A stretch of 64,000 nt of DNA, from the NCBI GenBank assembly GCA_033725935.1, contig MU867060.1:1020922-1084921 (forward strand), in the 5' to 3' direction. The translations under genes were made by a program, and so were the position numbers. The stretch comes from Cladorrhinum sp. PSN259 (taxonomy: Eukaryota > Ascomycota > Sordariomycetes > Sordariales > Podosporaceae). Under the pieces are notes generated by a model. That model saw only the letters and a list, made by a program, of their open reading frames with translations. It did no database searches and had not been told where the DNA came from. This document shows, one piece after another, positions 44,832 to 57,900 of the stretch (positions are counted from its first letter, which is position 1; the number at the start of each line of letters is the position of its first letter).

Positions 44832-46600
44832 AAATGGCAACAGACTTCGGGCTCAGGTCCGGTACCGCCGGGGTCTGTGTGTTTGCGTGTATTCGTGCAC
44901 CCATACAGTTGAGGTAATGGACCGCAAAAAAGAAAAGTCATTCATTTGAGCTATCACTGGGGCGTGTTTCGTTGAAAAAGCAGAGCTCGGCAAACCAGCA
45001 CCAATTGCGATTGATTTCACTCATCAATTGCAGGCTTGCAGCAGCCCCTCATTCACCCTCCTCCTCCGCTTTTCCCCCGCCGCCGCCGCTCATCAGCGCC
45101 CAGATGCCATGCCCATGGATGACGGTCCAATGCTTCCTGCCACATCACTCCTCGTCTCTTCCATTGTTTCCCCCCATCTGGGAACCTTGCTTGTGTATGT
45201 ATGTGCGTGTAGCGTGGGTGCTGTGTGTTGGCCTGCCGGGCTAAAAGTCCAGAGGAGGGGGATGGAGGGGGATGGAGGGGATGTGAGGCACTGAGCGGAT
45301 ACAGCGGGTTTTTCTCGTTGCCAAACCATCATCCATGGTGGCATGGATGAGTGATCTCCCAGGAAGCCCCTGTCCAAAGGGCCCTGTCTTGTCTGCGACG
45401 TCTACGGTCTGGCTCGCCTGGGCTCGTCTGGAATGTCAGTATCGCCATATAGGCTAGGAATTCAACCACACGTCGCTGCTGTGCACGGAAAACCATCTGG
45501 AACCGCCGGCGAAACGCCGGTTGTCCGTTCCTGATTCTGTGCTCGGATGCTGATGGGGCGATTGATGGCTGGGGGTCACAAGAAAAGAAACAGAGCAAGG
45601 CAAGGGCAGGGGACTTTATTGTTTAGCAAATAAGACGGAATAACGATTCCTGAAGAGAGAACACTGTGCCTTATTTCGTGATTCTCCCCCTTTTGGGCAT
45701 GTCGGGTGTAGGTAGGCAACTTAATGTCCAGGGGCCAATCCCTCCTCATCGTCATGCTCACAATGTCTCGTCTCGGCGCATGCAACAACCCGCCATCCAA
45801 CCTCCCTTTGCCTTCCGACCCTCCTCATGGACCCCAAGTCGGGCTCCTCTTGAATCCAACATTGCCGCGGTTCCCGTGATGGACATCGGGTTCATTTTAG
45901 GCTTGTGGGATTTTGTGCCATCGGCTCGTCCTCAGCAACGTGTCGCGACGTCTCTTGCAGTCGTGGGGCCGATTTGGCAAGTACCGAACCGTTGGCCTTT
46001 TCACTCATTAAATAGCATGCATCTGATCGATTTGTCCAACCACAGCATTGAGAAGACCAGGCCATCCATTTCAACTCGTTCTCCCTCCCCTGTCGGAGTC
46101 TTGGCGGTCTCGGCACGCCAAGAGCAAATCCACTCTCTTGGAGCTTATCCATTGGTTGGTGAAGCACCTCGAACTGAGTTCGGTCTTTGATTCGCCCGAA
46201 GTCCATTAAGATCCTGGAGCTGATCATCTACCCCTGTTCGTGAATGATGAAATACTTTCTTATCTAACAACCTCGCAAGACGACGGAAAATCAGCTTCTC
46301 GATGACTACATCACTGCAATTGCGTGGACTTGACAGCATTGCATGGGTCTGCTTGTGCAAAGGAACGGGGGGCGGCTGACCGGTTGCCACGAGTGAGTTG
46401 CTCCAGGGAGGGGGGAGCTTTGAATGGCGCGGTGCGCTGTTACCGCGTTCTTGTGTGTTTGATGTACCCCTCATCAATTTTCCCTTCCAAAATGGGTAAC
46501 TTCTCTGACTTATCCATGCAGCCAACCGCTCTCAGAAACACAACTTATATATTGCAATCGTAGCGTCCGTCTCTCTGTGCCTCAGCATTGGATGTTGCCA

Positions 46601-49315
46601 CCGAGAGCCCTCGGCACCGTATCCTTGCAGCAAGTAGCGCACGCAAACCAACCCAAACACCCGAACCAAATGAAAAAAAAATTCAAAAAAAATTCAAAAA
46701 TTCCATGTGGCCACCCGTCAGCTAGAATCACATTTTAGCAAACAGTCACATTGAACCATTTTTGTGGCCCTAGGCGGAGGAAGAGGAGCTAAAGGCGTTT
46801 TCATTTTGCTTTCCGCATTAGTCTCCAAATTTCCTCCCGTATCCGCGTTCCGGCTTACGTCGGATGGCCGCTGCCGGAAGCGCGCCGGCGTTTCGGACCC
46901 TTCCGGAAGAACTCTCGTAACAAATTCTCACCTCTTTCCATGAGTTAGACCTCACCGCCACTATTAGAACCCCTTGCATGCCTGCCGTGGTACTTTTTAA
47001 CAAAGCCGTCACCAGCAACACTGATCGGGTCCGACGAACGGTGTGTGTTAGTGAAATTCCTTTATTCCTCAACAGTCCGTTTTCGATATATCAGATACAA
47101 TCAAGTTTTCCCGATGATCGTATGATGTGGACCACGAGAAGGTCTGGCCCGGGATAGTGTAAATGCTTGTCCTACCGTGAGTCTAGGAATAAGTTTTTTT
47201 GAGTGTGATGCAGGAACTTGGCATGTGCTCACCGCCAACGAGTAGATAACTATGTATCAGCATTATCAGCTACGATCCAACATATTTTCTCCCATCCGTA
47301 TCAGGTTTATCGGCCTTGCCATTTGATATCTCGGCTTATTTCGGTATTCACTTACTAACAGGGCGTCACAATGACAGTTTCTAACTAAAATTTGTAGATT
47401 CGATTATAAACCTACCTCAGGTCCATGCAGATACAGAAAGGGGATCACGAGACCCCTTTTACCCCCCTCTATCTCTTCATTCCTTACAATTATGATGTAC
47501 GAGACGCATTTCTAAGCAAATAGCTGCCTACTAGGCTATTAATAACATATTTTAAATAGAGTTGATCAGATCTTTAGTTGGTCCAAATTTGTTTTATATT
47601 TCTGAATAGTAACACTCAAATTATCCGTGAGAATAAACCACCCTGAAATATTGGACAGAGAATATTATTGGTCATGAGTATGCTGCCTGCTTGATGTACG
47701 AGAATCCTCCTAGCTATCCAGATTTTCTTGCTTTTGTTGCTAGTGATTTATCCCTAATCGTGAATTAATTCTCTGACAACCTGAGAGGCCAATGAGCCTA
47801 AAATGAGGGCATTCCCAGTAGCTATATGCATCAGGGCTCCCAAAGAGGGCTCCTTCTTCCACCACAACCTCACCCAGTAGGGCAGCAGCATCCTTTTTTG
47901 TAATAGTTAATAGCTATACATTTTACTCTCGCCAGGCATGTATAGATCATGATAATTAAATTAATGTTCACCTTCCTATCTAGTAGCGGTAAATGACCTA
48001 CAATATTTTGATGAAAACATGGCTGTTGGTCTGCTATAGCTATCTTGCGATGAGAGCAATCATCATCTTATCTCTTCATGATCGTCTCTCTCGTTCTTTT
48101 GAGTTAATGTAACCACATGCTTCACTCACTTGTTGAACGAATCAGGCCGAGGGTGACGCTCCGTCCTCACTACTGCCACGATTATACAAACCGTATTATT
48201 GTCTAATAGCCCTACATTATTGCAAGTAGCCCTCTCAACAAACGCACACATGTTTCGAAAAACCGACATCCGTTTTTCTCTTCTCTGCTGGGCTCAATTT
48301 TTTTTTTTAAAAAAAAATTTGGGTTGAAGTGGGCTCACAACCGGTTGCCCTTTACTTATATGAGAGAGAGAGAGTGAGAGAGAGAGAGAGAGAAAGAGAG
48401 AGAGATCACCTCGCCAAATAAGAAGATAATATATTTACTCAAGTTCCCATGACCCCCTTGACGAAAACAAAGACGAACCGCCTTTTTTCTTGTAATTAGT
48501 TCCGAGGCTTTTCTCCCAAGAAAATCTTTTTACACCAACAAACTCCCCCTCACTCACACTTCTATGAGACAAATCATGATAACGAACAGGTCCAATATTT
48601 CCCCCTGGAAGTATTGATCCAGTCATGGGTTCTCATCATGTATTGTATTCGCATTTGCATTTATAGCCAGAAAGGTTTCTCTTTGAGGGACTAGAGAGGG
48701 GGGGAGGGGGGCAGGGGTCTAATGTGACATTGTGTTTTGTCTTGTATTCTTTTAATGCCTGTCTTCTATCTTTCTGCCTTGCTTATGTGAGAAAGAATCA
48801 AGAGGTATAGGATATATATATATGGGGTTCTCCGTCCTTTTTAGCATAAGAAGGAACCTTGATTGAGGAAGAGTATATTCGCCAGTAGTGATAAAGCTAT
48901 GACTGAGGTTTCCTGGATGGAGGTTCCGGTTCCTATAACAGATGTTTTTAGGTATTTTATCTAATTTGATCATATCAATATTTATTTAATAATAGTAATT
49001 CATAAAAAGAAGTGTAAATCTATATACAAGGTTACGATAATAACTACTTGGGTGGTAGATATGTGTCGATTAGATGAGGTAATAACTGGGATAAATAATG
49101 GGGTTTTGAGTGATTAGTTGAATTTTACTTTGAGAACTATGTACTAATCACATCACTATGTAAAACTGGTTTTGTGAGTTAGTACCTATCTAATTAAAGC
49201 AGGAGACAGAAAGATTAACATGAAAGAAATGCAAATGTCCATAGAGCTATGCATGCATGCTATGTATGCTATGTAAATATCAAAAAGCACTTTCCCCTAC
49301 TAACAAAGTAATCAT
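46601..49315. other. AT-rich, ORF-free island; candidate RIP-degraded relic
   Basis: After an A-rich patch (46672-46703, repeated AAAAATTC), base composition turns clearly AT-rich from about 47080 until the Apc2 gene. TpA-rich strings such as TTAATAG, CTAGTAG and TATTTAATAATAG are dense, and stop codons fill all frames. This fits repeat-induced point mutation of an old transposon, but no element could be named. A GA microsatellite and a T11-A9-T3 tract lie within it. Confidence 0.5.
48362..48404. repeat. GA microsatellite
   Basis: About 43 bp of (GA)n on the plus strand with two interruptions (GTGAG and GAAAG). Confidence 0.9.
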
Positions 49316-50196
49316 CTACTTCTTAACAAGCTTATACTTCCCTCCAACAACCTCCATGTCCCCATCCCCAACCTTCTCGGCCAAAAACTCCTGCAGCTCA
49401 TCGTTGCTCCAGGGAAATCCCTCAGGAATCAGCATCTTCATCATCATGGCCATCTGCGCCAGCGGCATCGTCGACCTAGCATTCGTCAACATACCCTGAA
49501 TGTATCTCCAATACATCTCCCTGCGTTCCCTCTCCTTGGCACTCAGGGCAGGAACCGTAGGCGCAGCAGGCGCCGCCGCCGCCGCCGCAGAAACCGTTGC
49601 TGCTTCATCACCGTCCTGACCAACACCGCCAGCAGCACCCTCTGCTGTCCCAGTATCCTTCCCGCCCTCATTCTCATCGCCAGCCAAACTCTCAACAACC
49701 ACATACTCATCCGAACCCGGTCCGCCAACCCGCCTCAACACCCCCTTCTCAACCCAATATTTGATCGCCACAGCAATCATATCCTCGTCCATCTGCAACT
49801 CCATATACAGGTCTCCAATCTTCTTCTTGACCGGCGGTGTCTCTTCACTCTCATCCTCATCACCCTGAAAGGCATAAATGACCGTAGCCTCAACCGGTCC
49901 ACAGAAAAACGTCTGCGTCCGATCTTTAAACTCCAACTCCACCCTCGTCTGCCCCAGCTGATTCAACCAAGTCAGCTTCCTCCCCGCCTTTAGTTGCTCA
50001 TACCCCTTTTCATATTGTCTCTGCTGCTCAACAATAGGCTCAGGCAACAAGAAATGCTCCCTCTCCATTTTGGGCCAAAATAGCCTCGACAGGATACGAG
50101 CATGATACTCCATTTCCCCATCCTCACCAACAACATCAACCTTATTTCCAGCCTGCTCAGAACCCCTAACAGGCGTAGCCAACAAATCCCGTTGAC

Positions 50197-50228
<32 letters not shown>

Positions 50229-52591
50229 CGTGCCCTCTGTGCCAATCCCTTCTCCCTAACAATCTGCGCATCCAACTTCCTCGAGTCCTTAATGTCCTTG
50301 ATCATCACATCACAATTCTGCAGCGCCGGCTCGCCAAACCTCCTCTTGAGCAGATCCAGAACAAGAGTCTCCTGATCAAACTGAGCATTCGCATTTCCGC
50401 TGAGCTGCAGCAGCCTGTCCGCCACGACAGTCGAGAACTCTTTGATAAACACATCCCCGCTCCCCAGAGCTGAGATGAGCGTGCCGATCACATCCTCGCT
50501 CTTTGGCCGCTTATAATTTGCGCCCGCGTCCACAGGGTCGGGCACCCAGTTCATGTCATCCCAGTCCAAATCGTGGTCATCATCGGCGACGATAGCAAGA
50601 CCTCGCTGTGACCAGGCAGTTTCGCTAAGAAGCCTGGCAAGCTCGACCAGCTTGTTGCTCTTTTTATGTGACGCCGCCTCATTTGTTCCCAGAGCTCCAC
50701 CGTCTCCAGGCGTACTACGTCTGCGAGATGAAAGCTGCTGTGGAGGGGGAGGCGTCCGATAAGATGCTGACGGGCCAGCCACCGCAGGCGTCGTAAACGG
50801 ATCCTCCAAGTGCTGTACCTGTGGCATCTTCAACTTCTTTAATCTGTTCCTCTCCTCAAACTTCCTTACGGCTTCCTGCTCCTCTGGGCTGGCAAGCAGG
50901 CCCGAAACCACCACTTTTACCGCATCATCGCGTTGACACAGGTAGAGCTGCAATGCAGGCTCGATGTGGCTCAGCAGGACTTTACTATGGTCCAGAGCGT
51001 GTAGCGTACGAATGATGGCAATGTAGGTTCGCAGGATCTCCAAGGTGCTACACCCAGGATGCAACAATCTCTTCTGCAATACACGTGAGAAGCCTACCTT
51101 AAGCTGCTGGCGACGTGCGGGAGTGGTGATGGTTGCGCGAAGATCATCAAGCGCACCGCGCGAGTCAGGCCAAGCCAGAACAATATCATACATCTCGCTG
51201 ATACGAAGGGCGGCCAGCCTGCCAAGCGCAAGCGACTGAGCCGTCTTGAGATCCGTCAGAGACATGGGCGTGGCACCGATCCAGTTCAGCACCTGGACGT
51301 TCAGTTTGGCGAGGTGATTCTCGACCCAGTCTTGCAGAGACCTGATGCAAGGCGAGGTTGCAACAGGAGTCGAACCTCCTCCTCGCGATACCGGGTTCAA
51401 GTAAGTTGAGAAAGTGGAAGCGGCTTCGGTATCTGACCAAACACCGCCGTAGGCTCCAATTACGTACTTGGACATCATTGAGTCCATGACCTGAGCAAAC
51501 AGAACCTCGAATCGCTCCCCGGTTAAACCTACGTTATGCAACTGCCCGACTAGGTCAGTCAGCCGCTTGCTGGCAGCGAGGACTCTGTAGTCGTCGTCGC
51601 TCGGTGGTGCCGGCCGTCTACTTTCACCATGCTCATTTCCCGATGGTATACCGAGAATTGTGCCGGTCAGGCGCACCAAGACAACTTTTATTGCCTTTAT
51701 CAATCTCTCTGGGGCAGAGTTGGCTACGAGCGCATGAACATCGCGGCGGAAGCGAGTACTGAGCGAGCCCACACGGTTAATCTGTTCAGGACTGAGATTA
51801 GGCAGATGGGCAAACCCCGACAAGAGCTCGTTGAGACCATCAGAGTACCATCGCAAGGCACTTTCGAGTGCCTTGATGCTGCTCATGACAATGACCATGT
51901 TGCGTTCGTAGTGTTTGCCCTTCCTCGTGGCTTTTCTCTCGCCAGCCTCGACTGCTACCCCTGAGTGGCGAGTGTCGTCGACGTTAACGCAAACCTCCAA
52001 AAGGGGTACTACATGTTTGATAAAATGTTCCCTAACCTGCCGGGCATGCCAGGCAGCAACATCTTGGCTATGTCTGGCCTCGGGGAGTAGAGACTTTGCC
52101 TCGTTGAGAATCCTAAAGGCGTCATAGAACTCGGAATCGGAGCCCCGTTTTTGGAACGGTTGCTGCGACTCAGGGGCGGCAGATGATGGCAGGGCAATGC
52201 GTGAGGTCACAGTGTGCCATGCCCGATCATAGACAACCTGGTGCTCATTGGTTGCCGCTGTCGTGAGTGAGGGGTAAAGGGGTTGTGGCTGTGTCGTGGT
52301 CGCTTGGAATACCGGCTCGGGAGTGGTGCTGCCTCTCAAAGTAGATGAAGAGGAGGAGGGGTGTGGAACCCGTCGACGGTATCCATGATCTCGGCGCGTG
52401 GAGAGATACAACTGATGTTCTAGTTCTCTCTCAGATAGGTCTAGCAGATTACTCGCAGGCCGACCAGTGTTTTGGCCGCTTGGCAAAGCGCGAGGCGCAG
52501 ACAGCGAGATGTCAGTCTTGAAGACGGACTGGAAGTTACGCTTTCGGCGTTCCTGTCCCCAGGAGGAGGCCGCTGTAGCTGTGCCTGACAT
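49316..52591 (-). CDS. apc2: Anaphase-promoting complex subunit 2 (cullin-like)
   Basis: Single exon, 1,091 aa. The frame is open upstream to 52732, but its first ATG is at 52591 (MSGTATAASSWGQERRKR), so that start is chosen. Apc2 is the cullin-homology scaffold of the APC/C; with the RING subunit Apc11 it ubiquitylates cyclins and securin. Evidence: the cullin-homology block from about 660 onward (VADRLLQLSGNANAQFDQE, LDLLKRRFGEPALQNCDVMIKDIKDS), the segment ILSRLFWPKMEREHFLLP, AGRKLTWLNQLGQTRVEL, and the C-terminal APC2 winged-helix domain (about 1035-1091: MYWRYIQGMLTN, then EGFPWSNDELQEFL). A QQQQQQQQQ tract and Ala/Glu-rich linkers are fungal insertions. Length exceeds yeast Apc2 because of disordered parts. 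Confidence 0.93.
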
Positions 52592-52928
52592 AACGGACGG
52601 GTGGATGGCGAACGGTGGTGGGCAGCGAGCGGCGGAGGTGCTGAGCGGGGGTCCCCGTGATCTGCCTTCGCTGGTGCCGGGTTTGAAGTCGGCGACGGTC
52701 TGTAAATCAGTCCTTGCTGAGGCAGTTCGCACGCCGCAGCACGGCAGTTGATTTTCCCGGAGAAGCGGGGCCAGATATCGAAGCCTGAGACGACCGGGCG
52801 GTTACGCAGGCCAATGGCGGCCCGTCCGGCTGGATATGGCGGCGATCTTGGTCGATATGTCACTTGCGGCGTGGGTGGTGCGGGTGGTGTGGGCGGTGCG
52901 GTTGTCTGGATGGCCGCCGATGTCGATG

Positions 52929-52961
52929 CTGGATGGAACCTGGATGGAACCTGGATGGAAC
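52929..52961. repeat. Tandem repeat, 11 bp x 3
   Basis: Three perfect copies of CTGGATGGAAC about 340 bp upstream of the APC2 start codon. Confidence 0.9.
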
Positions 52962-53473
52962 CCTTGACGGCCCACTGAGTCGGGACAAATGTAAAAAGCT
53001 GTCAAGCTTCTAGTGATGCCACTGTAGGTTTGATGCCTGCGTCAATCCGTATCTTTGGTCCAATCGAAGGCAGCTGGGGCAATTTTGTGATTCCAAATGA
53101 CCAGGCGCAAATCTTCAAATTTCGATAGCTCCCTCCAGATGCTGCAGGCCGGGTGTGTGACGGCCAGCCTGAGGTTCCCCGTAGCTGCCAATTGCAGTGA
53201 GTGCCTTACTTCCAATTCCCAGGAAGGAGCTGCGGTGATGCTGTTCGAAGTGTCCGTGTTGGTCCAAGCTCCACCTCCCCTTCAGTTGCATAGAACCCGC
53301 TTTCTCCTGTCGTCCAGTCTCGTGGCGACCCCCAGCCTCGCCCTGGAAATTAAACTTGTCGACGAAGATACATCCGGTACCTTGTGAAGAATGTACCAGG
53401 TACTTGATCCAAAGTTGCTCTCAAAGGGTGTGTTGATGATGATGATGCACGGTTGAATGCACGTCGTTGTCGT

Positions 53474-53486
53474 GGGGGGGGGGGGG
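53474..53486. repeat. Poly-G run, 13 bp
   Basis: Thirteen consecutive G on the plus strand, the same length as the run at 34499-34511. Confidence 0.9.
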
Positions 53487-54680
53487 AAACAATAGCAACC
53501 TACCCACCCAATACAATCAAGCAACCTATCGCGCTTCGCGCTTGTTTCGTGCCAAGGCTCAAGAAATCTTCATAGACGCGCAGACGCGCGCTAGAGGCGG
53601 ATAGTCAAATAGTGTTAAATCCTTCCCTTTCCATCCCACCCAATCCCCTCCATATCACCCGTCAAAGTGTCTACAAAGCTTGCGATTGGAAGAATCATTC
53701 CTGCGTGCAAATATCCTCTTTCATCCTTCAACATCACAAAGCTGCAAGCTGCAAGCTAGCCCCGTCAGCACACACCACCCTCACACACCAAATATTAGCC
53801 CCCAAGACACCTGTTGCTCCTTCCCACGTGCTAATGCTTACCAAAACAAAACAGCACAACAAAAAAAAAAAAAAAACCGTTTTGCAACGTGGTTCTTCTC
53901 GCCTGGTAAACCCCAACCCAAGGGGTGGTCATCATTACGGTCATCATCAACCCACCCACACATCCGACACCACCCATCCATACGATCTTGCCCCCAACAA
54001 GCGTCAAAATCTTTCGCTTGTTTTTATACGCGTGCGGCACAATTGAATTAGAAACACACCGGTCCCCGCTGCTGCTCACCCCATTTAGGAAAGGCGGTCA
54101 ATAATCACTTCTTCTTTTTTAAAACACAGTGTTTCTCTCGCGGACATCGCCGTTTGTGCCTATGCCTAAGCAACAAGACGGGAACTTTCTACCAACGTCT
54201 GCGCCGCTCATATGCCATCTAAGATCTCGCATTCCGGCATTCCTTCGTCGGATTCCTTAGTCTCATCGAGAGCCACAACCGTCTGGAGTATAGTATCCTT
54301 GATTCTAGTTGCGAAGCCGGCTGCCTAAGGGATGTTACGGACTCGAACGTAGTATACACCTCCAACCAACATGAATTTGAAATATGTGCCGTTGGTTAGC
54401 TTCTGTGTTACATCATATACGCGACCTTGACGTTATGATGTGAGATCATGGGGGTCATCAAGGTTCTCTTCTCCCAGACAAAACGCATAGACGCCATACA
54501 GCCTACCAGGTACCCTCCCGACACCAGAAGAATCCTTCCATGTCACTCCCACACACGCCAGTGTGACTCGACTGACACCTTCGGAATCCGCAACAGGTAT
54601 CCCACTGGGACGGTTAAGATTGACTGCCGCATTAGTTATTCAATCTAACCTCGCCGTCGGTCAACTGGTGAATTGTGTTT

Positions 54681-54778
54681 TCGGTCTTCTTCTCCCATAA
54701 CAAGCAACCCAAGCCGATATGGTTTATAGTAGCCGAATTACACTTGAGAGTCAGTGATTACTTGATCAGGACTAGAAT

Positions 54779-54831
<53 letters not shown>

Positions 54832-54961
54832 NNNNNNNNNNTGGGTTTTCTTCCCCCATAACAACCCACCCACGCCGATTTGGTTTTTTTTAGCCTAATT
54901 AAACTTTTTTTTCAGTTTTTTATTTTTCTTAAAATAAATCCCCCCCCCCCCCCCCCCCCCC
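54681..54961. other. Assembly gap with poly-G, corrupted duplicate and poly-C
   Basis: Unique sequence 54681-54778 is followed by 53 G (54779-54831), ten N (54832-54841), then 54842-54939. That last block aligns to 54681-54778 without any indel at a constant offset of 161, but with many substitutions towards homopolymers. Then come 22 C (54940-54961) and normal sequence. The copy is best explained as poor-quality read-through placed twice. Confidence 0.88.
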
Positions 54962-57900
54962 GCGCGGTGAGATTCATCGGACGATCATGATCAAGACCCC
55001 CCGGTGTCATTCTGAGTCCATTGTTACCCCGTTCAACGTCAGAATTAGCGGAATCAGAACTGTACTGCCTACACTACCATGCTTGTACCGAGTGCTGTAT
55101 ACCACGCTGAAGCCCGGGAACCCGGGGAAACCAATCCAGCACGGCAGGTGGGAAAGAAGGGAAAGAAGGGAAGGATTTTAGCGTCGCGGCACTAACTTGA
55201 CAGCCCTGGCCATGGAAGCTTGCACTGTAGTATCCTGAAAGCTGTTGCTAGCAGGTCATTGCTCAGTGGGATGAAATGGCTGGAGGAGCCCGGGGAGGTT
55301 TTCCTGGAAGCCCTGTGGATTATTTTTTTGCAGGTGATGAAGTCCCAATGGAGTGTTCAAACCCCACAGGGCCTTAGTCGAAGTGTGTTGAGATGGAGTC
55401 GTTCTTCCCCTGGTATCAACCAGGATCTTTAGACCGACGTCTCGCCAATTTATGGCTTCTTGTGCTTGTCTTCCATGAAAACAAGCGCCACTTTTCTGAC
55501 GTTCTTTCCGAATTCACGTTAGTGATACCACCATGAAGTGTAACACTGAACTTCGGACTGGCATTGCAAAACATTGCGCCGGTCCAGCTCGCAGTCCCGT
55601 TGCGGCACAGGCCTTCTAGAATGTCGTACCGGCCCGCCCAATTCATGGTGGCTCAAACTTGTGTGTCGCTGTTCTGGCGTATGTAAAGGCCTGTTTCGTG
55701 TTTCGAGTCCATTCGGGCCGCCGGATTCGCCGAGTGGTTCATCAGATTTCTTGCGCAAGACGATACGGACGGACAAGTAATGACATTTCTCGAGTCCTTA
55801 CCAGCCTCAAGCACATCCTAGTACCAACGCTGGTGTCTAATCCGGATAGTAAACAATCTGCAGTAATGCAAACAAAAATCTCGGAATATTTAGTCCTCAC
55901 AAAACTATGCAGGCGTCGATGTCCAGTGGTTGATGATTCTCCGCTGTAATTTGTCACTCTCAGTGGCTTGCAACTACGCAACGCTAAGAGGGTTTCTCCA
56001 CATCGGCTGATCCGTTCATCGGCCCCGGAATGACGAAAGTCGGGATGGAACCGGCACCGGACGGGTTCAAGGGCAGCCCCAGGCCGTCAGCACTGGCGAT
56101 CGGTATTAGGGCTCGCTGAACCCTCAGAGTGAATGGTTTCTGGTTCTGTTTGAATTCAGCGGCCGCTTGACTCCCTCAGAGTGTTTGGTAATAGGATGTA
56201 GCTGTCAGTAATAAAGATTCCGTCGGAGTGTTGGATATGCTCGCCCGTGACCACTCATGGACTGTTCAGATGATGTTTGGGGAAAAGCAGTGGGAACATC
56301 AGTCTTGACCTAAAATGGTTAGCCGAACGGCGTGTGGTTGGAATCAAATCCCAATTCTGGGTCCAAGGGTCAGAGCCAACCCCCTGCATCGAAGAATCGA
56401 CCGAACCCAACAGGCGGGGCTTGTGGGGGAGATTCGCCGATTATTTGACCAGGGGACAGGGGAGGGGTGTGGCTGCAAGGCCCCCTAGAAAATAAGCCAG
56501 TCTTTTAAAGGGGTTATTGTCATATTGCATACGAAACACAGAAACTACCAAGTTGAGTAATAAATCGTATGTCCCATCCTTAAATGTAAGCCAATACCCG
56601 AATGACGAATGACGACGGCCATGTTGTTTGCTGAGCGCTTCCGTCAGTCCTGTAACCAGACTGAATCATGGGATTCTCAGCCCTAAGCCATCAACCAGTC
56701 ATTGTAAGCAAACATGTAGCAGTGGCCCCTGTTGTGCAACACGCCGACAGCTGGGTGAAGAACTCGGCGTGAGATAGCCGGGAAGCCGTTGCGGGCCGGC
56801 GGGATGTCCTCCGTCAGCTTGCCCGAGCGTGCCTAAATAAGGCCGGTGGCTGCTGACATACATTCGAGAGGTTGCACAAGGATGAAATACCCACGCCGGA
56901 GACTGAAGTCACCACTCCCTAGGGCAATCAACGAGAGTGCAAAATGGCCTTTGAAATGATGTGTTGCCATCGGAATTCTCTTAGCTTGGCGCAGAGCTGG
57001 CATACCGGCGGCTATGGTAACTCTTGGTTGGCATCCATCAGGGAGAAGTAGCAGCTTGTTTCGCATTTTTCTCTGTGATGGGTGCGGCAATCTCATCCAA
57101 CAAATATATCCGGGCACAAAAACCTGCGGGCGGGCGCTGATGGAGATTTAAACCCGGTTCAACCATTTCTCCAGAGATAACTCCGGTGTTCCGGCACCCG
57201 TTGTCCGGGCGAGACTGCATCCTGAACAGCCATGCTTCATCGGAGGAGACGTTGCTGACGAGGCCGAACTTGTGTTTGAGTTGTGGGATTCCACCCCGTA
57301 TCAAGGTGGCACGGCCGGTTGTAGGACGGCCAGGAAGGACCCAGCGCGCTGGCTTTGGGACCAGGACGATGCTTAGTTTAACCAGCGTTTGTGGGGGCGA
57401 CAGTCAAACTCTTGTAAATGTTGCTATCATTAAGAAGGTTATTGTTTCCTTGTGGAATATGGATGGTTGAGAGCGAGTCGAGGATGGGACAGATGCTTGG
57501 GGTCGGTAATTTGCCATCCTCTCTACAGGACTCTGGAGCCCGCTATTTCGAGGGCGGCTGTGTCCTTGAGCCATCTTCTATCTAAGGAACGAAAAACACT
57601 TTATGGTACGTGTTTCAACTTCTCAGCACGTCGCAAGGCGAGACGATGCAATTGCTGAAACGAAATTCCCCAAAAAGGGCTCATGCAGAATTTCAGTCAA
57701 CGATATTCTCTGGTTCACCATTGGTGAATCCCCCACATCTCCCAGCGTGTGTGGCTTCCGATGAGACCGATAAGCCACTTTAGGCGAGGCGTTTTTGGAG
57801 CTTGTTTTGCCATCTCCTTGTCGATGTGCTTTTTGACGTCAAACCATGCGGACGTCGTACCGAGATGACGTTGATCGAATCCTTTGCAGGTTTGGTAGCT

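Larger units (their letters stand above)
43086..46600. other. Gene desert, left part; simple repeats only
   Basis: Contains the RING gene promoter and leader, then about 3 kb with no supported gene. GGAT-type repeats occur at 44141-44168 and 44804-44831, with small direct repeats (GGGCT, TCAGG) near 44305-44330 and GGATGGAGG repeats near 45258-45280. The 259-codon frame at 43788-44567 runs through repeats and is not credible. Confidence 0.55.
52592..54680. other. APC2 upstream region; repeats, no gene
   Basis: Holds the APC2 promoter, GGTG-rich sequence at 52870-52910, a three-copy 11-bp tandem repeat, and a 13-G run at 53474-53486. Open frames here are short and have no domain. Confidence 0.5.

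Noticed and set aside
51355..51385. GGTTCGACTCC, a perfect tRNA B-box match on the minus strand
   Set aside because: It falls inside the Apc2 coding sequence, the T-stem does not pair fully, and no acceptor stem or A-box at proper spacing was found.
52592..52732. N-terminal extension of Apc2 by 47 codons
   Set aside because: The frame is open but begins at a GTG with no ATG; the first ATG at 52591 gives a normal start.
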